A DNA stretch of 64,000 nt from Gracilimonas sp046602855 (GTDB taxonomy: Bacteria; Bacteroidota; Rhodothermia; Balneolales; Balneolaceae), in assembly GCF_046602855.1 (NCBI RefSeq), contig NZ_JBKINJ010000002.1, forward strand, positions 310,001-374,000. Direction: 5' to 3'. A program made the translations under genes and the position numbers. The number at the start of each line of letters is the position of its first letter. Position 1 is the stretch's first letter. Below the pieces are notes generated by a model. The model had not been told where the DNA came from. It did no database searches and was given only the letters and a program-made list of their open reading frames with translations. Of the stretch, positions 33,846-43,234 are shown piece by piece.

Positions 33846-36800
33846 TTATGAATTAATATTTCTTCGGATGGAGATGGTGCACTCTTCCCCTCCAATTTCC
33901 CAGGTTTTAGTAAAATCTGAGATGTCCAATTCTTTGATCTGAAGTTCTTCAGCTAATGTTTCCTTCTTAATATAATCACTCATGGAAACAACAGCCTCCT
34001 TAATCGTATCAGATCCTGTAAATCCAATAGCGATCCGGTCGGTCACCTCAAAGTTAGCTTCTTTACGCATGTTTTGTACGCGATTCACAAACTCCCTGGC
34101 AATACCTTCCTGAATAAGTTCTTCACTCAGAGCTGTATCAACAGCTACACTGAGTCCTTTTTCGGTTTCAACTGTCCAGCCTTCTAATCCCGTTCGGATG
34201 ATCTCAAGCCCTTCAGAGTCAATTCGAATGGTCTCATCATCGATCTCAAGATCGATCCAGCCATTTTTCTCAAACTCAGTGATCTCTTCTGTGGTCAACT
34301 GATTTACCTTGGCTGCCACAGCTTTCATTTTAGGACCCAAGCGTTTACCCAACACAGGGTAATTCGGCTTAGCTGATTTTTCCACAATTCCGGAATCATC
34401 ATCTACAAATTGAATGTCTTTCACATTCACCTCTTCCAGAATGATATCCCGTACTGATTCAATTGCCTGTCGCTCACTTTCATCTTTGATCGGCAATATA
34501 ATACGACCAAGTGGCTGTCGCACGTTCATATCGATCTGATTCCGAACGCGTAATACAATATAGGAAATGAGCCTGGCCATCTCCATCTTATGCTCAAGAG
34601 CCTTGTTGATAGCTGTTTCTTCCACCGTTGGGAAGAACGACAGATGAACGGATTCCTCGTCATGTCCTGTCACTTCATTCAGTTTCTGATAGAGCCACTC
34701 ACCAACAAAAGGTGCTACTGGGCTGATCAATTTACTGAGGTTCAATAAACATTCATAAAGAGTTTGATAGGCCGCTGTTTTATCAAGCGTATTGCCTTCT
34801 TTCCAAAAACGGCGCCGGTTTCTGCGAACGTACCAGTTACTTAGCTCTTCCACAAAACTCTCAAGTTCACGAGCTGCTTTAGTAGGTTCATAATCCTCAA
34901 GATGTTCCTCTACCAGCTTAACAGTCGTATTAAGTCGGGAAATGATCCATTTATCAATTTCAGGCCGGTCAGCATTGGGGATAGCTGTTCCTGAAAAAGT
35001 GAATCCATCTATGTTGGCGTACATCGCAAAGAACGAGTAGGTATTTACTATGGTGTTAAAAAATTTACGCTGAACTTCTTTCAATCCATCATGACTGAAT
35101 TTGAGGTTTTCCCATGGCGACGAATTACTCATCATATACCAGCGCACGGTGTCAGCTCCGTACTCCTGAATAACCTCAAACGGGTCAACAGAATTACCTT
35201 TAGACTTACTCATCTTTTCGCCGTTCTCATCCAGAACCAATCCGTTTGAGACTACATTTTTATACGCCTCTTCATTGAACAACATGGTTCCCAGTGCATG
35301 CAGCGTGTAGAACCAACCACGGGTTTGATCTACTCCCTCAGCTATAAAGTCGGCAGGGTAATTAACTTGAAAATCGTGGTCGTTGTCAAAGGGATAATGC
35401 CATTGAGCAAACGGCATGGAACCGGAATCGAACCAGACGTCAAGCAGGTCCGGAATTCTGCGCATGGTACCACCATCCGGAGCTTCCCATGTAATATCAT
35501 CGATATAAGGGCGATGCAGATCAATGTCAGCATCTTCATCTAAACCGGCTTTTTCTTTCAGTTTCGCGATGCTTCCGATACACTCAACATACTCAGGATC
35601 TTTATCACTGACCCAGATCGGAAGGGGTGTTCCCCAATATCTTTGGCGTGAAACGGCCCAGTCTACGTTATTTTCTAGCCAGGTTCCAAAACGACCGGTT
35701 CCTGTACTTTCAGGTTTCCAGTTGATCTTTTTGTTCAACTCAACCATGCGGTCTTTCAGCTTGGTGGTCTCAATGAACCAGGATTCTACAGGATATGACA
35801 TTAACGGTGTCCCCTTTCTCCAGTCAAAAGGATAGTTGTGAACCATGGTTTCGTGCTTATACATCAATCCCTTGTCCTTAATAGCACGGGCAATATCCTT
35901 ATCAGCCTCTTTAAACCACTCTCCTTCAAAATCAGGAGCCTGCTCCGTAAACTTACCGTCCCTGTCAATTGGATTGAACATCGGAATATTGGCTTTCTGG
36001 CAGGACTCGTAGTCATCGGCACCAAAAGCAGGAGCTGTATGAACCACACCTGTCCCGTCTTCCGTAGTTACATAATCGGCAGGTATCACCCTCCAGGCTT
36101 CATGCTTTTCATATTGTTTCGACGCGAAATCGAAAACCGGCTGATAGGTCTTACCAATTAAAGCGGTTCCTTTGAACTCATCTTTAATTATATAATCTTC
36201 TCCAAGAACCTCATCCACACAAGCTTTAGCCATGATGAATGTTTCATCAAAATGCCCAACCTTAACATAATCCAGGGAAGGATTAACGGCTAAGGCCATA
36301 TTGGAAACGATGGTCCATGGAGTGGTTGTCCATGCCAGAAAATAGGTGTCCTCTGCCTCATCAGACTTAAACTTCACAAAAATAGACGGATCCTGAGTTT
36401 CTTTATAGCCCAGGCTTACCTCATGAGAAGACAGTACAGTCCCGCTTCCCGGTGAGTACCACTGAATCTTGTAACCTTTATATACCAGACCTTTCTTATA
36501 TAGTTTGTTAAAAGCCCACCAAACGGATTCAATGTAATTATTCTCAAAGGTTACATACGGTTCATCCTGATCCACCCAGTACCCCATTCTGGATGTTAGG
36601 TCATCCCAAAGATCTTTGTACTTAAGTACACTCTTACGGCACTCAGCATTGTATTTATCGATGCCGAATTCTTCGACCTGAGCTCTTCCCTCAAGTCCCA
36701 ATGCTTTTTCAACTTCGATCTCAACTGGCAGACCATGGGTATCCCATCCGGCTTTTCGTTCAACACGAAAACCTTTAAGCGTCTTATATCGGCAGAACAT

Positions 36801-37004
36801 ATCCTTTACAGTTCTTGCCATAACGTGGTGTATACCCGGTTTCCCGTTCGCGGTAGGCGGTCCTTCATAGAAAGTAAAGGGTATACCGTCCTCGCGTGTC
36901 TCAACACTTTTTTTAAAGATCCTGTGTTCCTTCCACCAATTCAGAATTTCGACTTCTGATTTAGGAAAGCTTAATTGTTTAACTTCTTTGAATTTTTTTG
37001 CCAT
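33846..37004 (-). CDS. ileS: Isoleucine-tRNA ligase
   Basis: Class I synthetase charging tRNA-Ile. The HIGH-type motif is in PTANGKPGIHH (50-60) and the KMSKS motif in GEKMSKSKGN. The editing domain (about 190-390) has TTPWTIVSNMALAVNP. VWFDSGSMPF is the usual catalytic-domain block. At 1052 aa without a C-terminal zinc finger it matches the eukaryote-like type 2 enzymes, which tend to resist mupirocin (known for the class, not tested here). It leads an operon with dksA and lspA; a TATATTTG promoter element lies at 37040-37047 on the minus strand. Confidence 0.96.
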   Translation of the reverse strand: MAKKFKEVKQLSFPKSEVEILNWWKEHRIFKKSVETREDGIPFTFYEGPPTANGKPGIHHVMARTVKDMFCRYKTLKGFRVERKAGWDTHGLPVEIEVEKALGLEGRAQVEEFGIDKYNAECRKSVLKYKDLWDDLTSRMGYWVDQDEPYVTFENNYIESVWWAFNKLYKKGLVYKGYKIQWYSPGSGTVLSSHEVSLGYKETQDPSIFVKFKSDEAEDTYFLAWTTTPWTIVSNMALAVNPSLDYVKVGHFDETFIMAKACVDEVLGEDYIIKDEFKGTALIGKTYQPVFDFASKQYEKHEAWRVIPADYVTTEDGTGVVHTAPAFGADDYESCQKANIPMFNPIDRDGKFTEQAPDFEGEWFKEADKDIARAIKDKGLMYKHETMVHNYPFDWRKGTPLMSYPVESWFIETTKLKDRMVELNKKINWKPESTGTGRFGTWLENNVDWAVSRQRYWGTPLPIWVSDKDPEYVECIGSIAKLKEKAGLDEDADIDLHRPYIDDITWEAPDGGTMRRIPDLLDVWFDSGSMPFAQWHYPFDNDHDFQVNYPADFIAEGVDQTRGWFYTLHALGTMLFNEEAYKNVVSNGLVLDENGEKMSKSKGNSVDPFEVIQEYGADTVRWYMMSNSSPWENLKFSHDGLKEVQRKFFNTIVNTYSFFAMYANIDGFTFSGTAIPNADRPEIDKWIISRLNTTVKLVEEHLEDYEPTKAARELESFVEELSNWYVRRNRRRFWKEGNTLDKTAAYQTLYECLLNLSKLISPVAPFVGEWLYQKLNEVTGHDEESVHLSFFPTVEETAINKALEHKMEMARLISYIVLRVRNQIDMNVRQPLGRIILPIKDESERQAIESVRDIILEEVNVKDIQFVDDDSGIVEKSAKPNYPVLGKRLGPKMKAVAAKVNQLTTEEITEFEKNGWIDLEIDDETIRIDSEGLEIIRTGLEGWTVETEKGLSVAVDTALSEELIQEGIAREFVNRVQNMRKEANFEVTDRIAIGFTGSDTIKEAVVSMSDYIKKETLAEELQIKELDISDFTKTWEIGGEECTISIRRNINS

Positions 37005-37194
37005 AAAAAACTTAGTTCAGGCGAATCGTTTTTAAGCCTCAAATATACAAAATATGATTGAAAAGCTTGTATTTACTTCCGTGAAAAATATTCGGAACTC
37101 ATCGTGTAGTAGATTCCCTTATTTAATATGACTGCTTATTTTATAACCCTTAACTTTTGAGCACTAATCATTCAATAACCTATTTTGATAAATA

Positions 37195-37695
37195 ATGAAA
37201 CCTATTACCAAAAAAGACCCTTTTAAACTTGTGTTCGTTTGTCTTGGCAATATATGTAGAAGTCCCACCGCAGAAGGTATTTTTCTGCACAAAGTAAAAG
37301 AAAAAGGGTTGGATAATTATTTTTACATCGACTCAGCTGGCACTGCGGCGTACCATGTCGGCGAGTCAGCTAACAGTAAAAGTCAGGCGACTGCTAACAA
37401 ACGGGGGATTCACTTGCCTTCAAAGGCACGTAAATTTGAGTACGCTGATCTTGAAGAATTCGATCTAATTCTTGCTATGGATTCTGAAAACTACAAAAAC
37501 ATTCTCGACCTTGATACCAAAGACAAATACGGGCATAAGGTAAAAATGATGCGTGAATTTGATCCCAAAGCAGACATGAAAGATGTACCCGATCCTTATT
37601 ATGGCGGTATTGATGGGTTTGAAAATGTTTTTGATGTGCTTGAAAGGAGTACAGAAGATTTACTAAATGAATTTATAGTATATATAGAAGACTGA
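37195..37695 (+). CDS. Low-molecular-weight protein tyrosine phosphatase family
   Basis: A 166-aa LMW-PTP with the P-loop VCLGNICRSPTAEG (catalytic Cys16, Arg22) and the general acid in VPDPYYGG. Its gene ends 2 bp before a fructosamine-kinase homologue. In several bacteria such a pair has been linked to repair of glycated proteins, with the phosphatase acting on ribulosamine 5-phosphates and the kinase phosphorylating the product. That role, rather than protein tyrosine dephosphorylation, is likely here by context. Confidence 0.9.
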   Translation: MKPITKKDPFKLVFVCLGNICRSPTAEGIFLHKVKEKGLDNYFYIDSAGTAAYHVGESANSKSQATANKRGIHLPSKARKFEYADLEEFDLILAMDSENYKNILDLDTKDKYGHKVKMMREFDPKADMKDVPDPYYGGIDGFENVFDVLERSTEDLLNEFIVYIED

Positions 37696-37697
37696 TC

Positions 37698-38552
37698 ATG
37701 CTACCTGAATCCATATCTCATAAGATTAATGATCATTTTGATACTGATATCTCAGTTATCAAATCTGTGCATGGTGGAGATATCAATCAGGCTGCTCAGT
37801 TATTTTTACAAAATGGTGAAAACATTTTCATAAAATGGAATCAAAATGCCGATCCAACCATGTTCTCAAAGGAAGCTAAGGGCCTTAAACTTCTTTCCCA
37901 GGCTGGATCAGGCTTACGTATACCTGATACTCTCGCTTCCGGCGAAGATTTTTTGGTTTTGGAGTGGATTGAGAATGGAGCCAAAAACGAAACTTCCTCT
38001 TATAATTTTGGCCGCCAACTTGCTCTTATGCATAAGAGCAGTGCTGATTCTTTTGGCCTCGATCACGATAATTTTATTGGAAGACTTCCTCAATCCAATG
38101 CCAAACATTCCAATTGGTCTGACTTTTTTGCCATTGAGCGCATAGAACCTCAGATCCAAATGGCTATTGAAGAAGGCAAGATCGAGCGCTCACTCTTCAG
38201 AACGATCCAAAACCTGTACGGTAAGTTCGGTCATATTTTCCCTCAGGAAAAACCGGCTCTATTGCACGGTGACCTATGGAGTGGTAATTATATGTTCGAC
38301 AGTAATGGCGATGCCTCTATTTTTGACCCTGCTGTTTATTACGGTCACCGAGAGATGGATATCAGCATGACGCGTCTTTTTGGAGGATTTTCTAATGATT
38401 TCTATGAGGGCTATAATGAGGAGTATCCTTTAGAAGAAGGGTTTGAGGGCAGAGTAAAACTATATAATCTTTATCCTATACTCGTTCATACTAACCTGTT
38501 TGGTGGCAGTTACACCCGTCAGGCAGAACAGATCATCCATCATTATGCCTGA
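37698..38552 (+). CDS. Fructosamine/ribulosamine kinase family protein
   Basis: A 284-aa kinase of the FN3K (Fructosamin_kin) family. The catalytic loop is LLHGDLWSGNYMF, the metal Asp is in IFDPAVYYGHREMDIS, and IKWNQNADPTMF is the nucleotide-binding Lys region. Bacterial members mostly phosphorylate ribulosamines and erythrulosamines bound to protein lysines, which destabilises the adduct. It sits 2 bp after the LMW-PTP gene and overlaps the next gene by 8 bp. Confidence 0.9.
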   Translation: MLPESISHKINDHFDTDISVIKSVHGGDINQAAQLFLQNGENIFIKWNQNADPTMFSKEAKGLKLLSQAGSGLRIPDTLASGEDFLVLEWIENGAKNETSSYNFGRQLALMHKSSADSFGLDHDNFIGRLPQSNAKHSNWSDFFAIERIEPQIQMAIEEGKIERSLFRTIQNLYGKFGHIFPQEKPALLHGDLWSGNYMFDSNGDASIFDPAVYYGHREMDISMTRLFGGFSNDFYEGYNEEYPLEEGFEGRVKLYNLYPILVHTNLFGGSYTRQAEQIIHHYA

Positions 38553-39288
38553 ACTACCATATAAAAGAATCATTTCTCTTGTTCCTAGCCTAACTGAACT
38601 GCTTATCGACATGGGTCTCGAAAAGCAACTCATAGGACGAACCCGGTTTTGCATTCACCCTGAAAATATTGTTCAAGCGATAGAGATCATTGGCGGGACC
38701 AAGAATCCCAATGTCGATAAAATAATCGGCCTAAAACCGGACCTTATCATATCAAATAAAGAAGAGAATAGAGAAGAAGATGTCCGAGCTTTGGAATCAC
38801 AGGCGGAGATCATGGTTACTAATGTAAGCACGATCGAAGATTCTTTAGTTGAGATCAGTAGGATAGGCAGTAGAACAGGACGTTCTGAACTAGCCCGGAA
38901 GATCACGACCCAAATATCTTCGATACTGAATCATCGCCCCAAACCAAGACGCGTAAACACTGCTTACTTTATATGGAAAGATCCGTGGATGTCAGTTGGG
39001 CACGATACCTACATTAATGATGTAATGGATAAGTATGGACTGACCAATGTTTTCAGTGATCAAGCAAGATATCCCACTACAGATCTTCAGGAACTCTCCG
39101 CATTATCCCCTGAACTAATATTACTCAGCAGTGAACCTTATCCCTTCAAAGAAAAGCACATCAAAGAGATCAAAGAACATTGCCCGGATTCTATAATAGA
39201 ACTAGTAAACGGGGAGTGGTTCAGCTGGTATGGTTCCAGAATGATCCCATCCCTTAAGGCCCTTAATAAGTGGAGAGCCAATCTCTAA
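38545..39288 (+). CDS. BtuF-like helical-backbone metal/cobalamin receptor without signal peptide
   Basis: A 247-aa periplasmic-binding-protein fold of the helical backbone type (RIISLVPSLTELLIDMGLEKQLIGRT; GGTKNPNVDKIIGLKPDLI). It is like BtuF and the stand-alone cobalamin-binding proteins. Starting at 38545 it has no signal peptide, so it may act in the cytosol or be mis-started. The start overlaps the kinase stop by 8 bp, implying coupling. The ligand is unknown; ABC partners are absent. Confidence 0.78.
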   Translation: MPELPYKRIISLVPSLTELLIDMGLEKQLIGRTRFCIHPENIVQAIEIIGGTKNPNVDKIIGLKPDLIISNKEENREEDVRALESQAEIMVTNVSTIEDSLVEISRIGSRTGRSELARKITTQISSILNHRPKPRRVNTAYFIWKDPWMSVGHDTYINDVMDKYGLTNVFSDQARYPTTDLQELSALSPELILLSSEPYPFKEKHIKEIKEHCPDSIIELVNGEWFSWYGSRMIPSLKALNKWRANL

Positions 39289-39442
39289 GGTTCAGCCTAG
39301 ACAGATTTAATTTCAGAGGCCTTCCCTATGATATTTAATTACTTAAACCAAGTTCCATATTGGATATTTTATATACGCGTTGCTTTTATTAAAAACTTCT
39401 AATATATTAATATTAGAAAATTTTAATACTAGTGGCTTACTT

Positions 39443-39841
39443 ATGGGACCATTTAAAAAGGTAATGATCGTAGAGGATGATCCGCTGTTATCAGTAGTGG
39501 AACAGAAGATGGTTGAGCGTCTTGGATATGATGTTATCGGCAAAGCAGCAAGCGGAGAAGAGACCTTGGAAAAAATTCAGGAACTTAATCCTGAGATTTT
39601 ACTTATAGATATACAATTGGCCGGTCAACTGGATGGCATTCAAACTGTTAAAATGATGCGGGAAAAATTCATGGATATTCCGGTTATATTTTTGTCCGGA
39701 GATCGTTCCCCTTCAGTTCTCAAAAATGCCAAGAGTACGAATTATGTAGATTTCCTTCTCAAGCCGGTTACAGTTCAGGAATTATCGGTCCCATTAAACA
39801 AAGCCTCAGAATTAGCGAACGTTGCACAAAGTGCAGCTTAA
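39443..39841 (+). CDS. Single-domain response regulator receiver
   Basis: A 132-aa CheY-like receiver: acidic triad EDD (11-13), phospho-acceptor Asp56 in LLIDIQLA, switch Ser in IFLSGD and Lys in FLLKPV. There is no output domain. No kinase gene is adjacent. The start at 39443 is preferred over 39380 because the added residues are AT-rich and not receiver-like. It probably works in a phosphorelay with a kinase elsewhere. Confidence 0.85.
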   Translation: MGPFKKVMIVEDDPLLSVVEQKMVERLGYDVIGKAASGEETLEKIQELNPEILLIDIQLAGQLDGIQTVKMMREKFMDIPVIFLSGDRSPSVLKNAKSTNYVDFLLKPVTVQELSVPLNKASELANVAQSAA

Positions 39842-39908
39842 AAGAACTTCTTTTTAAATACCCATAACTCTCACAAATCAGTTTGATCGCTGGTTTGTGG
39901 CTATCCAA

Positions 39909-39937
39909 GCCCGCTGTTAGCTCAGCGGGCTTTTTTT
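39909..39937 (+). terminator. Terminator after the receiver gene
   Basis: Arms GCCCGCTG and CAGCGGGC (39909-39916 and 39923-39930) are followed by seven T. The hairpin abuts the end of the convergent YhdH-like gene. Confidence 0.85.
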
Positions 39938-40934
39938 AATCGTGAATCACGAGAACCCTTCCAACCTGTCCACCCTTAAGAATTCTTTCAATCTCTTGCT
40001 GCAGTCCTTTTAAGTGAACCGTTGTAATAAATCGGTTTGGCAGTTTGGAAACATCGACCCTGGAAATCTCATCCCAGATCTTCAACCGCATTGGCATTTT
40101 ACAGATCGCAGAATCTATACCAAGTAAGCTGACACCGCGCAGTATAAAAGGATAGATATTTGTATTCAGTTCATGGCCTAGGATATTTCCACAACAGGCT
40201 ACAGCTCCATCATGATTGGTTTGCCTGATCACAGCATCCAACATGGATCCACCCACGGTTTCAATAGCGCCACTCCATTTTCTACTCAGCATCAAACTAT
40301 GGCTAACATTCGTCACCTGTTCTCTGTTTATGACTTCTTTGGCTCCTATTAATTTCAGAAAAGGCTCCTCATTCAACTTACCTGTAGCTGCTACTACTTC
40401 ATACCCTAGTTCGGCAAGAAACAGAATAGACAATGACCCAACACCTCCTGTTGCCCCTGTAACCAAAACCTTTCCACTGTCGGGCTCTATCAACTCACGC
40501 TGAAGCCTTTTTACGCCATACATAGCTGTAAAACCGGCCGTGCCGTAAAACATTGCTGTTTCAAGCGTAAGACCTTCCGGCAGCTTAACCACCCAATCTG
40601 CCGGCACCGAAATATACTCCCCAAAACCACCTGAAGTATTAGATCCCAGATCCCGACCGGTAACAATTACTTTGTCACCTTCTTTAAAAGTACCTGATTT
40701 GTCTTCTTTCACAATACCGGAAGCATCAATTCCCGGAATATGCGGATAAGTTCTCGTTACCCCTTTATTGCCGCTGGCTGAAAGAGCATCTTTGTAGTTC
40801 AGTGAGGAATATTTGACTCTGATCAGTACATCATGCTTTGGCAAAAATGAAAACGGAACTTGCCTGACATCTGAGCTAAAATCCCCTTCTTCAGTTTCCT
40901 TTACATAAAATGCTTTGAATGTATCTGTACTCAT
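39936..40934 (-). CDS. YhdH/YhfP-type quinone oxidoreductase (acrylyl-CoA reductase family)
   Basis: A 332-aa zinc-independent MDR-family NADPH reductase: KYSSLNYKDALSASG, GIDASGIV, VTGRDLGSNTSGGFGEYI and the NADPH loop VTGATGGVGSLSI. The YhdH/AcuI branch reduces acrylyl-CoA or quinone/enone substrates. The start at 40934 forms an ATGA overlap with the upstream aldehyde dehydrogenase stop, so it is preferred over 40955. It is the last gene of a three-gene coupled operon with an SDR and an ALDH. Confidence 0.88.
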   Translation of the reverse strand: MSTDTFKAFYVKETEEGDFSSDVRQVPFSFLPKHDVLIRVKYSSLNYKDALSASGNKGVTRTYPHIPGIDASGIVKEDKSGTFKEGDKVIVTGRDLGSNTSGGFGEYISVPADWVVKLPEGLTLETAMFYGTAGFTAMYGVKRLQRELIEPDSGKVLVTGATGGVGSLSILFLAELGYEVVAATGKLNEEPFLKLIGAKEVINREQVTNVSHSLMLSRKWSGAIETVGGSMLDAVIRQTNHDGAVACCGNILGHELNTNIYPFILRGVSLLGIDSAICKMPMRLKIWDEISRVDVSKLPNRFITTVHLKGLQQEIERILKGGQVGRVLVIHD

Positions 40935-42298
40935 TTCAGGATTCTTTTTATCCATTTAAGTTTTCCTTTATAGGGTGCATAACGAAACGGGATATCAAGC
41001 CATGTTGGTTTTCGCATAATGCTCTTAGTATGTGAAAATGTATCAAAACTAGACTTACCATGGTAAACACCCATTCCGCTATTCCCGACCCCTCCAAATG
41101 GAAGGTGTCGGTTACCAAGATAAGATACTACATCATTTACAGCACCTCCTCCAAAAGAGCACTCTTTAAGCACCAGCCTTTCGGTAGTGCTATTTTCAGT
41201 GAACAAATAAAGAGCTAATGGTTTTGGTTTGGAGTTCACTATGTGCATGGCATCGGCAATGCTGTCAAATACTATAACCGGCAAAATGGGACCAAAGATC
41301 TCTTCCTCCATAACCGCTGCATCCTTTTCGATATCAGTAACAATTGTTGGTTCAAGGTAACACTCTTCTTCTTTGTATCTGCCTCCGTAGTACACCTTAA
41401 CATCCTCAAGATATGAGCGCAATCGCTGAAAATGATCTTGATTTATGATCCGTGCATAGTCCGGACTTAACTTCGGATTTACCCCATAAAATTCGCTAAT
41501 TGACTTTTTGAGTTCTTTCAAGAGCTCATCTTTTACACTGCTGTGGACGAGAAGATAATCCGGAGCCACACAAGTTTGTCCCGCATTAATAAATTTACCC
41601 CATGCGATCCTTTTGCCAGCTGTTTTAATTTTAGCGGTACCATCTACAATACATGGACTTTTACCGCCAAGCTCCAATGTTACAGGTGTAAGATGCTTCG
41701 AAGCTGCTTCCATAACTATTTTACCAACCCGGGTACTTCCAGTAAAAAAAATATAATCAAAATCCTGGGCAAGCAGGTCCTGATTGACTTCAACTCCACC
41801 CTCAATAACTGCCACAAATTCTTCCTTATACCAGGCATCTGCAATATTTTTAAGAACAGCAGAAGTGTTAGGTGATAATTCTGATGGTTTGATAACAACC
41901 GTGTTTCCGGCAGCTATGGCCCCAACCATGGGTAACAATGCAAGCTGAATAGGGTAATTCCACGGGGCTATAATGAGTACAGCTCCATAGGGTTCCGCCA
42001 CAGTAAAATTAGACGAAGGAAAGTTGATAAGCGTACCTCGCACCCTGTTTGGCTTAACCCATTTCCTTAATTTTTTTATAGCGTATGAGATCTCATCATG
42101 AAGAATGCCGATCTCAGTAGCATAAGCCTCTAACTCCGGCTTCTTGAAATCTTTATAAACAGCTGATATAAGCTCACCCTCGTGCTCTGTCAGTATCTTT
42201 TTTAATGTTTCCAGCTGATGGATCCTGAATGCAACCGGTTTGGTTGCTCCTGACCTGAAGTAAGTTCGTTGTTTCTCAAGTAGTCCTTTTGCACTCAT
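40931..42298 (-). CDS. Aldehyde dehydrogenase (class 3-like)
   Basis: A 455-aa NAD(P)-dependent aldehyde dehydrogenase. The catalytic Cys is in NAGQTCVAPDY, the general-base Glu in LELGGKSP, and the cofactor loop is FTGSTRVGK. APWNYPIQLALLPMVGAIAAGN is the N-terminal block. The C-terminal hydrophobic/basic tail is like class 3 fatty aldehyde enzymes (membrane-associated). It is coupled on both sides by ATGA overlaps with an SDR upstream and YhdH downstream. It likely oxidises long-chain or lipid-derived aldehydes. Confidence 0.92.
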   Translation of the reverse strand: MSAKGLLEKQRTYFRSGATKPVAFRIHQLETLKKILTEHEGELISAVYKDFKKPELEAYATEIGILHDEISYAIKKLRKWVKPNRVRGTLINFPSSNFTVAEPYGAVLIIAPWNYPIQLALLPMVGAIAAGNTVVIKPSELSPNTSAVLKNIADAWYKEEFVAVIEGGVEVNQDLLAQDFDYIFFTGSTRVGKIVMEAASKHLTPVTLELGGKSPCIVDGTAKIKTAGKRIAWGKFINAGQTCVAPDYLLVHSSVKDELLKELKKSISEFYGVNPKLSPDYARIINQDHFQRLRSYLEDVKVYYGGRYKEEECYLEPTIVTDIEKDAAVMEEEIFGPILPVIVFDSIADAMHIVNSKPKPLALYLFTENSTTERLVLKECSFGGGAVNDVVSYLGNRHLPFGGVGNSGMGVYHGKSSFDTFSHTKSIMRKPTWLDIPFRYAPYKGKLKWIKRILK

Positions 42299-43119
42299 AA
42301 CTTATCAGATCCTCTTCCTTTAAATGTATCCATAGATTGATACACACCAAATATTTTTCCTGCAACAAAATTGTATGCCTTTGCCGGCAATATACCTTTA
42401 ATAAAAGGAGTCAGCTTTACCATGAATGGCTCCCTGAGCCTGTCTTTATCTCTCTCAACAGCATTCAGTATCTTATCTGTGACCCTGTCTGGATCAAGTA
42501 AAGGGGTAAGGAATGGGGTTGTGACGCCTTCAAACATGCCCGTATTGATATAACTTGGCATCACCGTTAAGACTTTTATAGGATGTCCATTCTTCTCCAT
42601 CTCCAGATTCAAAGATTCTGACCATCCTACTGCTGCCCACTTACTGCCTGCATAAACCGTCATACCCGGATTCGGAGTTAATCCGGCTGCGGATGCAATG
42701 TTTATAATATGTCCAAAATTATTCTCGATCATAGCCGACAAAAAAGCCCTTGCCATATACATTAATCCCAAACTGTTAACATCTATGGTTTTTTTGATGC
42801 TTTCCATGGAATGCTCGCTAAACTGCTTACCGGCCACGATTCCGGCATTATTAAACAATATATCCACTCGCCCATGTTCTTCCAGTGTTTTTTCAGCAGC
42901 TTTCAGAACGCCCTTATGATCACTAACATCTATCAGTTCAGTAGATACTGAGTATCCTTCTGATCCCAGCTCTTCTGAAACCTTATCAAGGCCTTCAGAA
43001 TTAACGTCCCAAATTATTAATTTTTCAGCACCTCGGCGGAGAACCTTTTTTCCCATCAACAATCCTATTCCACTGGCACCACCGGTTATTAATACTATTT
43101 TATTTTCAAAAGAGGACAT
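42295..43119 (-). CDS. Short-chain dehydrogenase/reductase
   Basis: A 274-aa SDR of the classical type: GGASGIGLL cofactor loop (14-22), NNAGIV, catalytic Ser in NIASAAGL and YAGSK (Tyr and Lys), then the PSYINTGMFEG substrate loop. It resembles the SDR family 3/DHRS group, acting on retinol-like or fatty alcohols. It leads an operon with ALDH and YhdH through ATGA overlaps, so the three may oxidise or detoxify lipid alcohols and aldehydes. The substrate is unknown. Confidence 0.9.
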   Translation of the reverse strand: MSSFENKIVLITGGASGIGLLMGKKVLRRGAEKLIIWDVNSEGLDKVSEELGSEGYSVSTELIDVSDHKGVLKAAEKTLEEHGRVDILFNNAGIVAGKQFSEHSMESIKKTIDVNSLGLMYMARAFLSAMIENNFGHIINIASAAGLTPNPGMTVYAGSKWAAVGWSESLNLEMEKNGHPIKVLTVMPSYINTGMFEGVTTPFLTPLLDPDRVTDKILNAVERDKDRLREPFMVKLTPFIKGILPAKAYNFVAGKIFGVYQSMDTFKGRGSDKL

Positions 43120-43234
43120 ATAAAAATCTTATATTTAAAATTGGAAAATAAAGAATTTCTGAACGCGAATTTTTCGGATTAACAAGGTGTTCAGGGTAAT
43201 TAAAAATCAGATAATAAGTCCAGTAATTATACAA

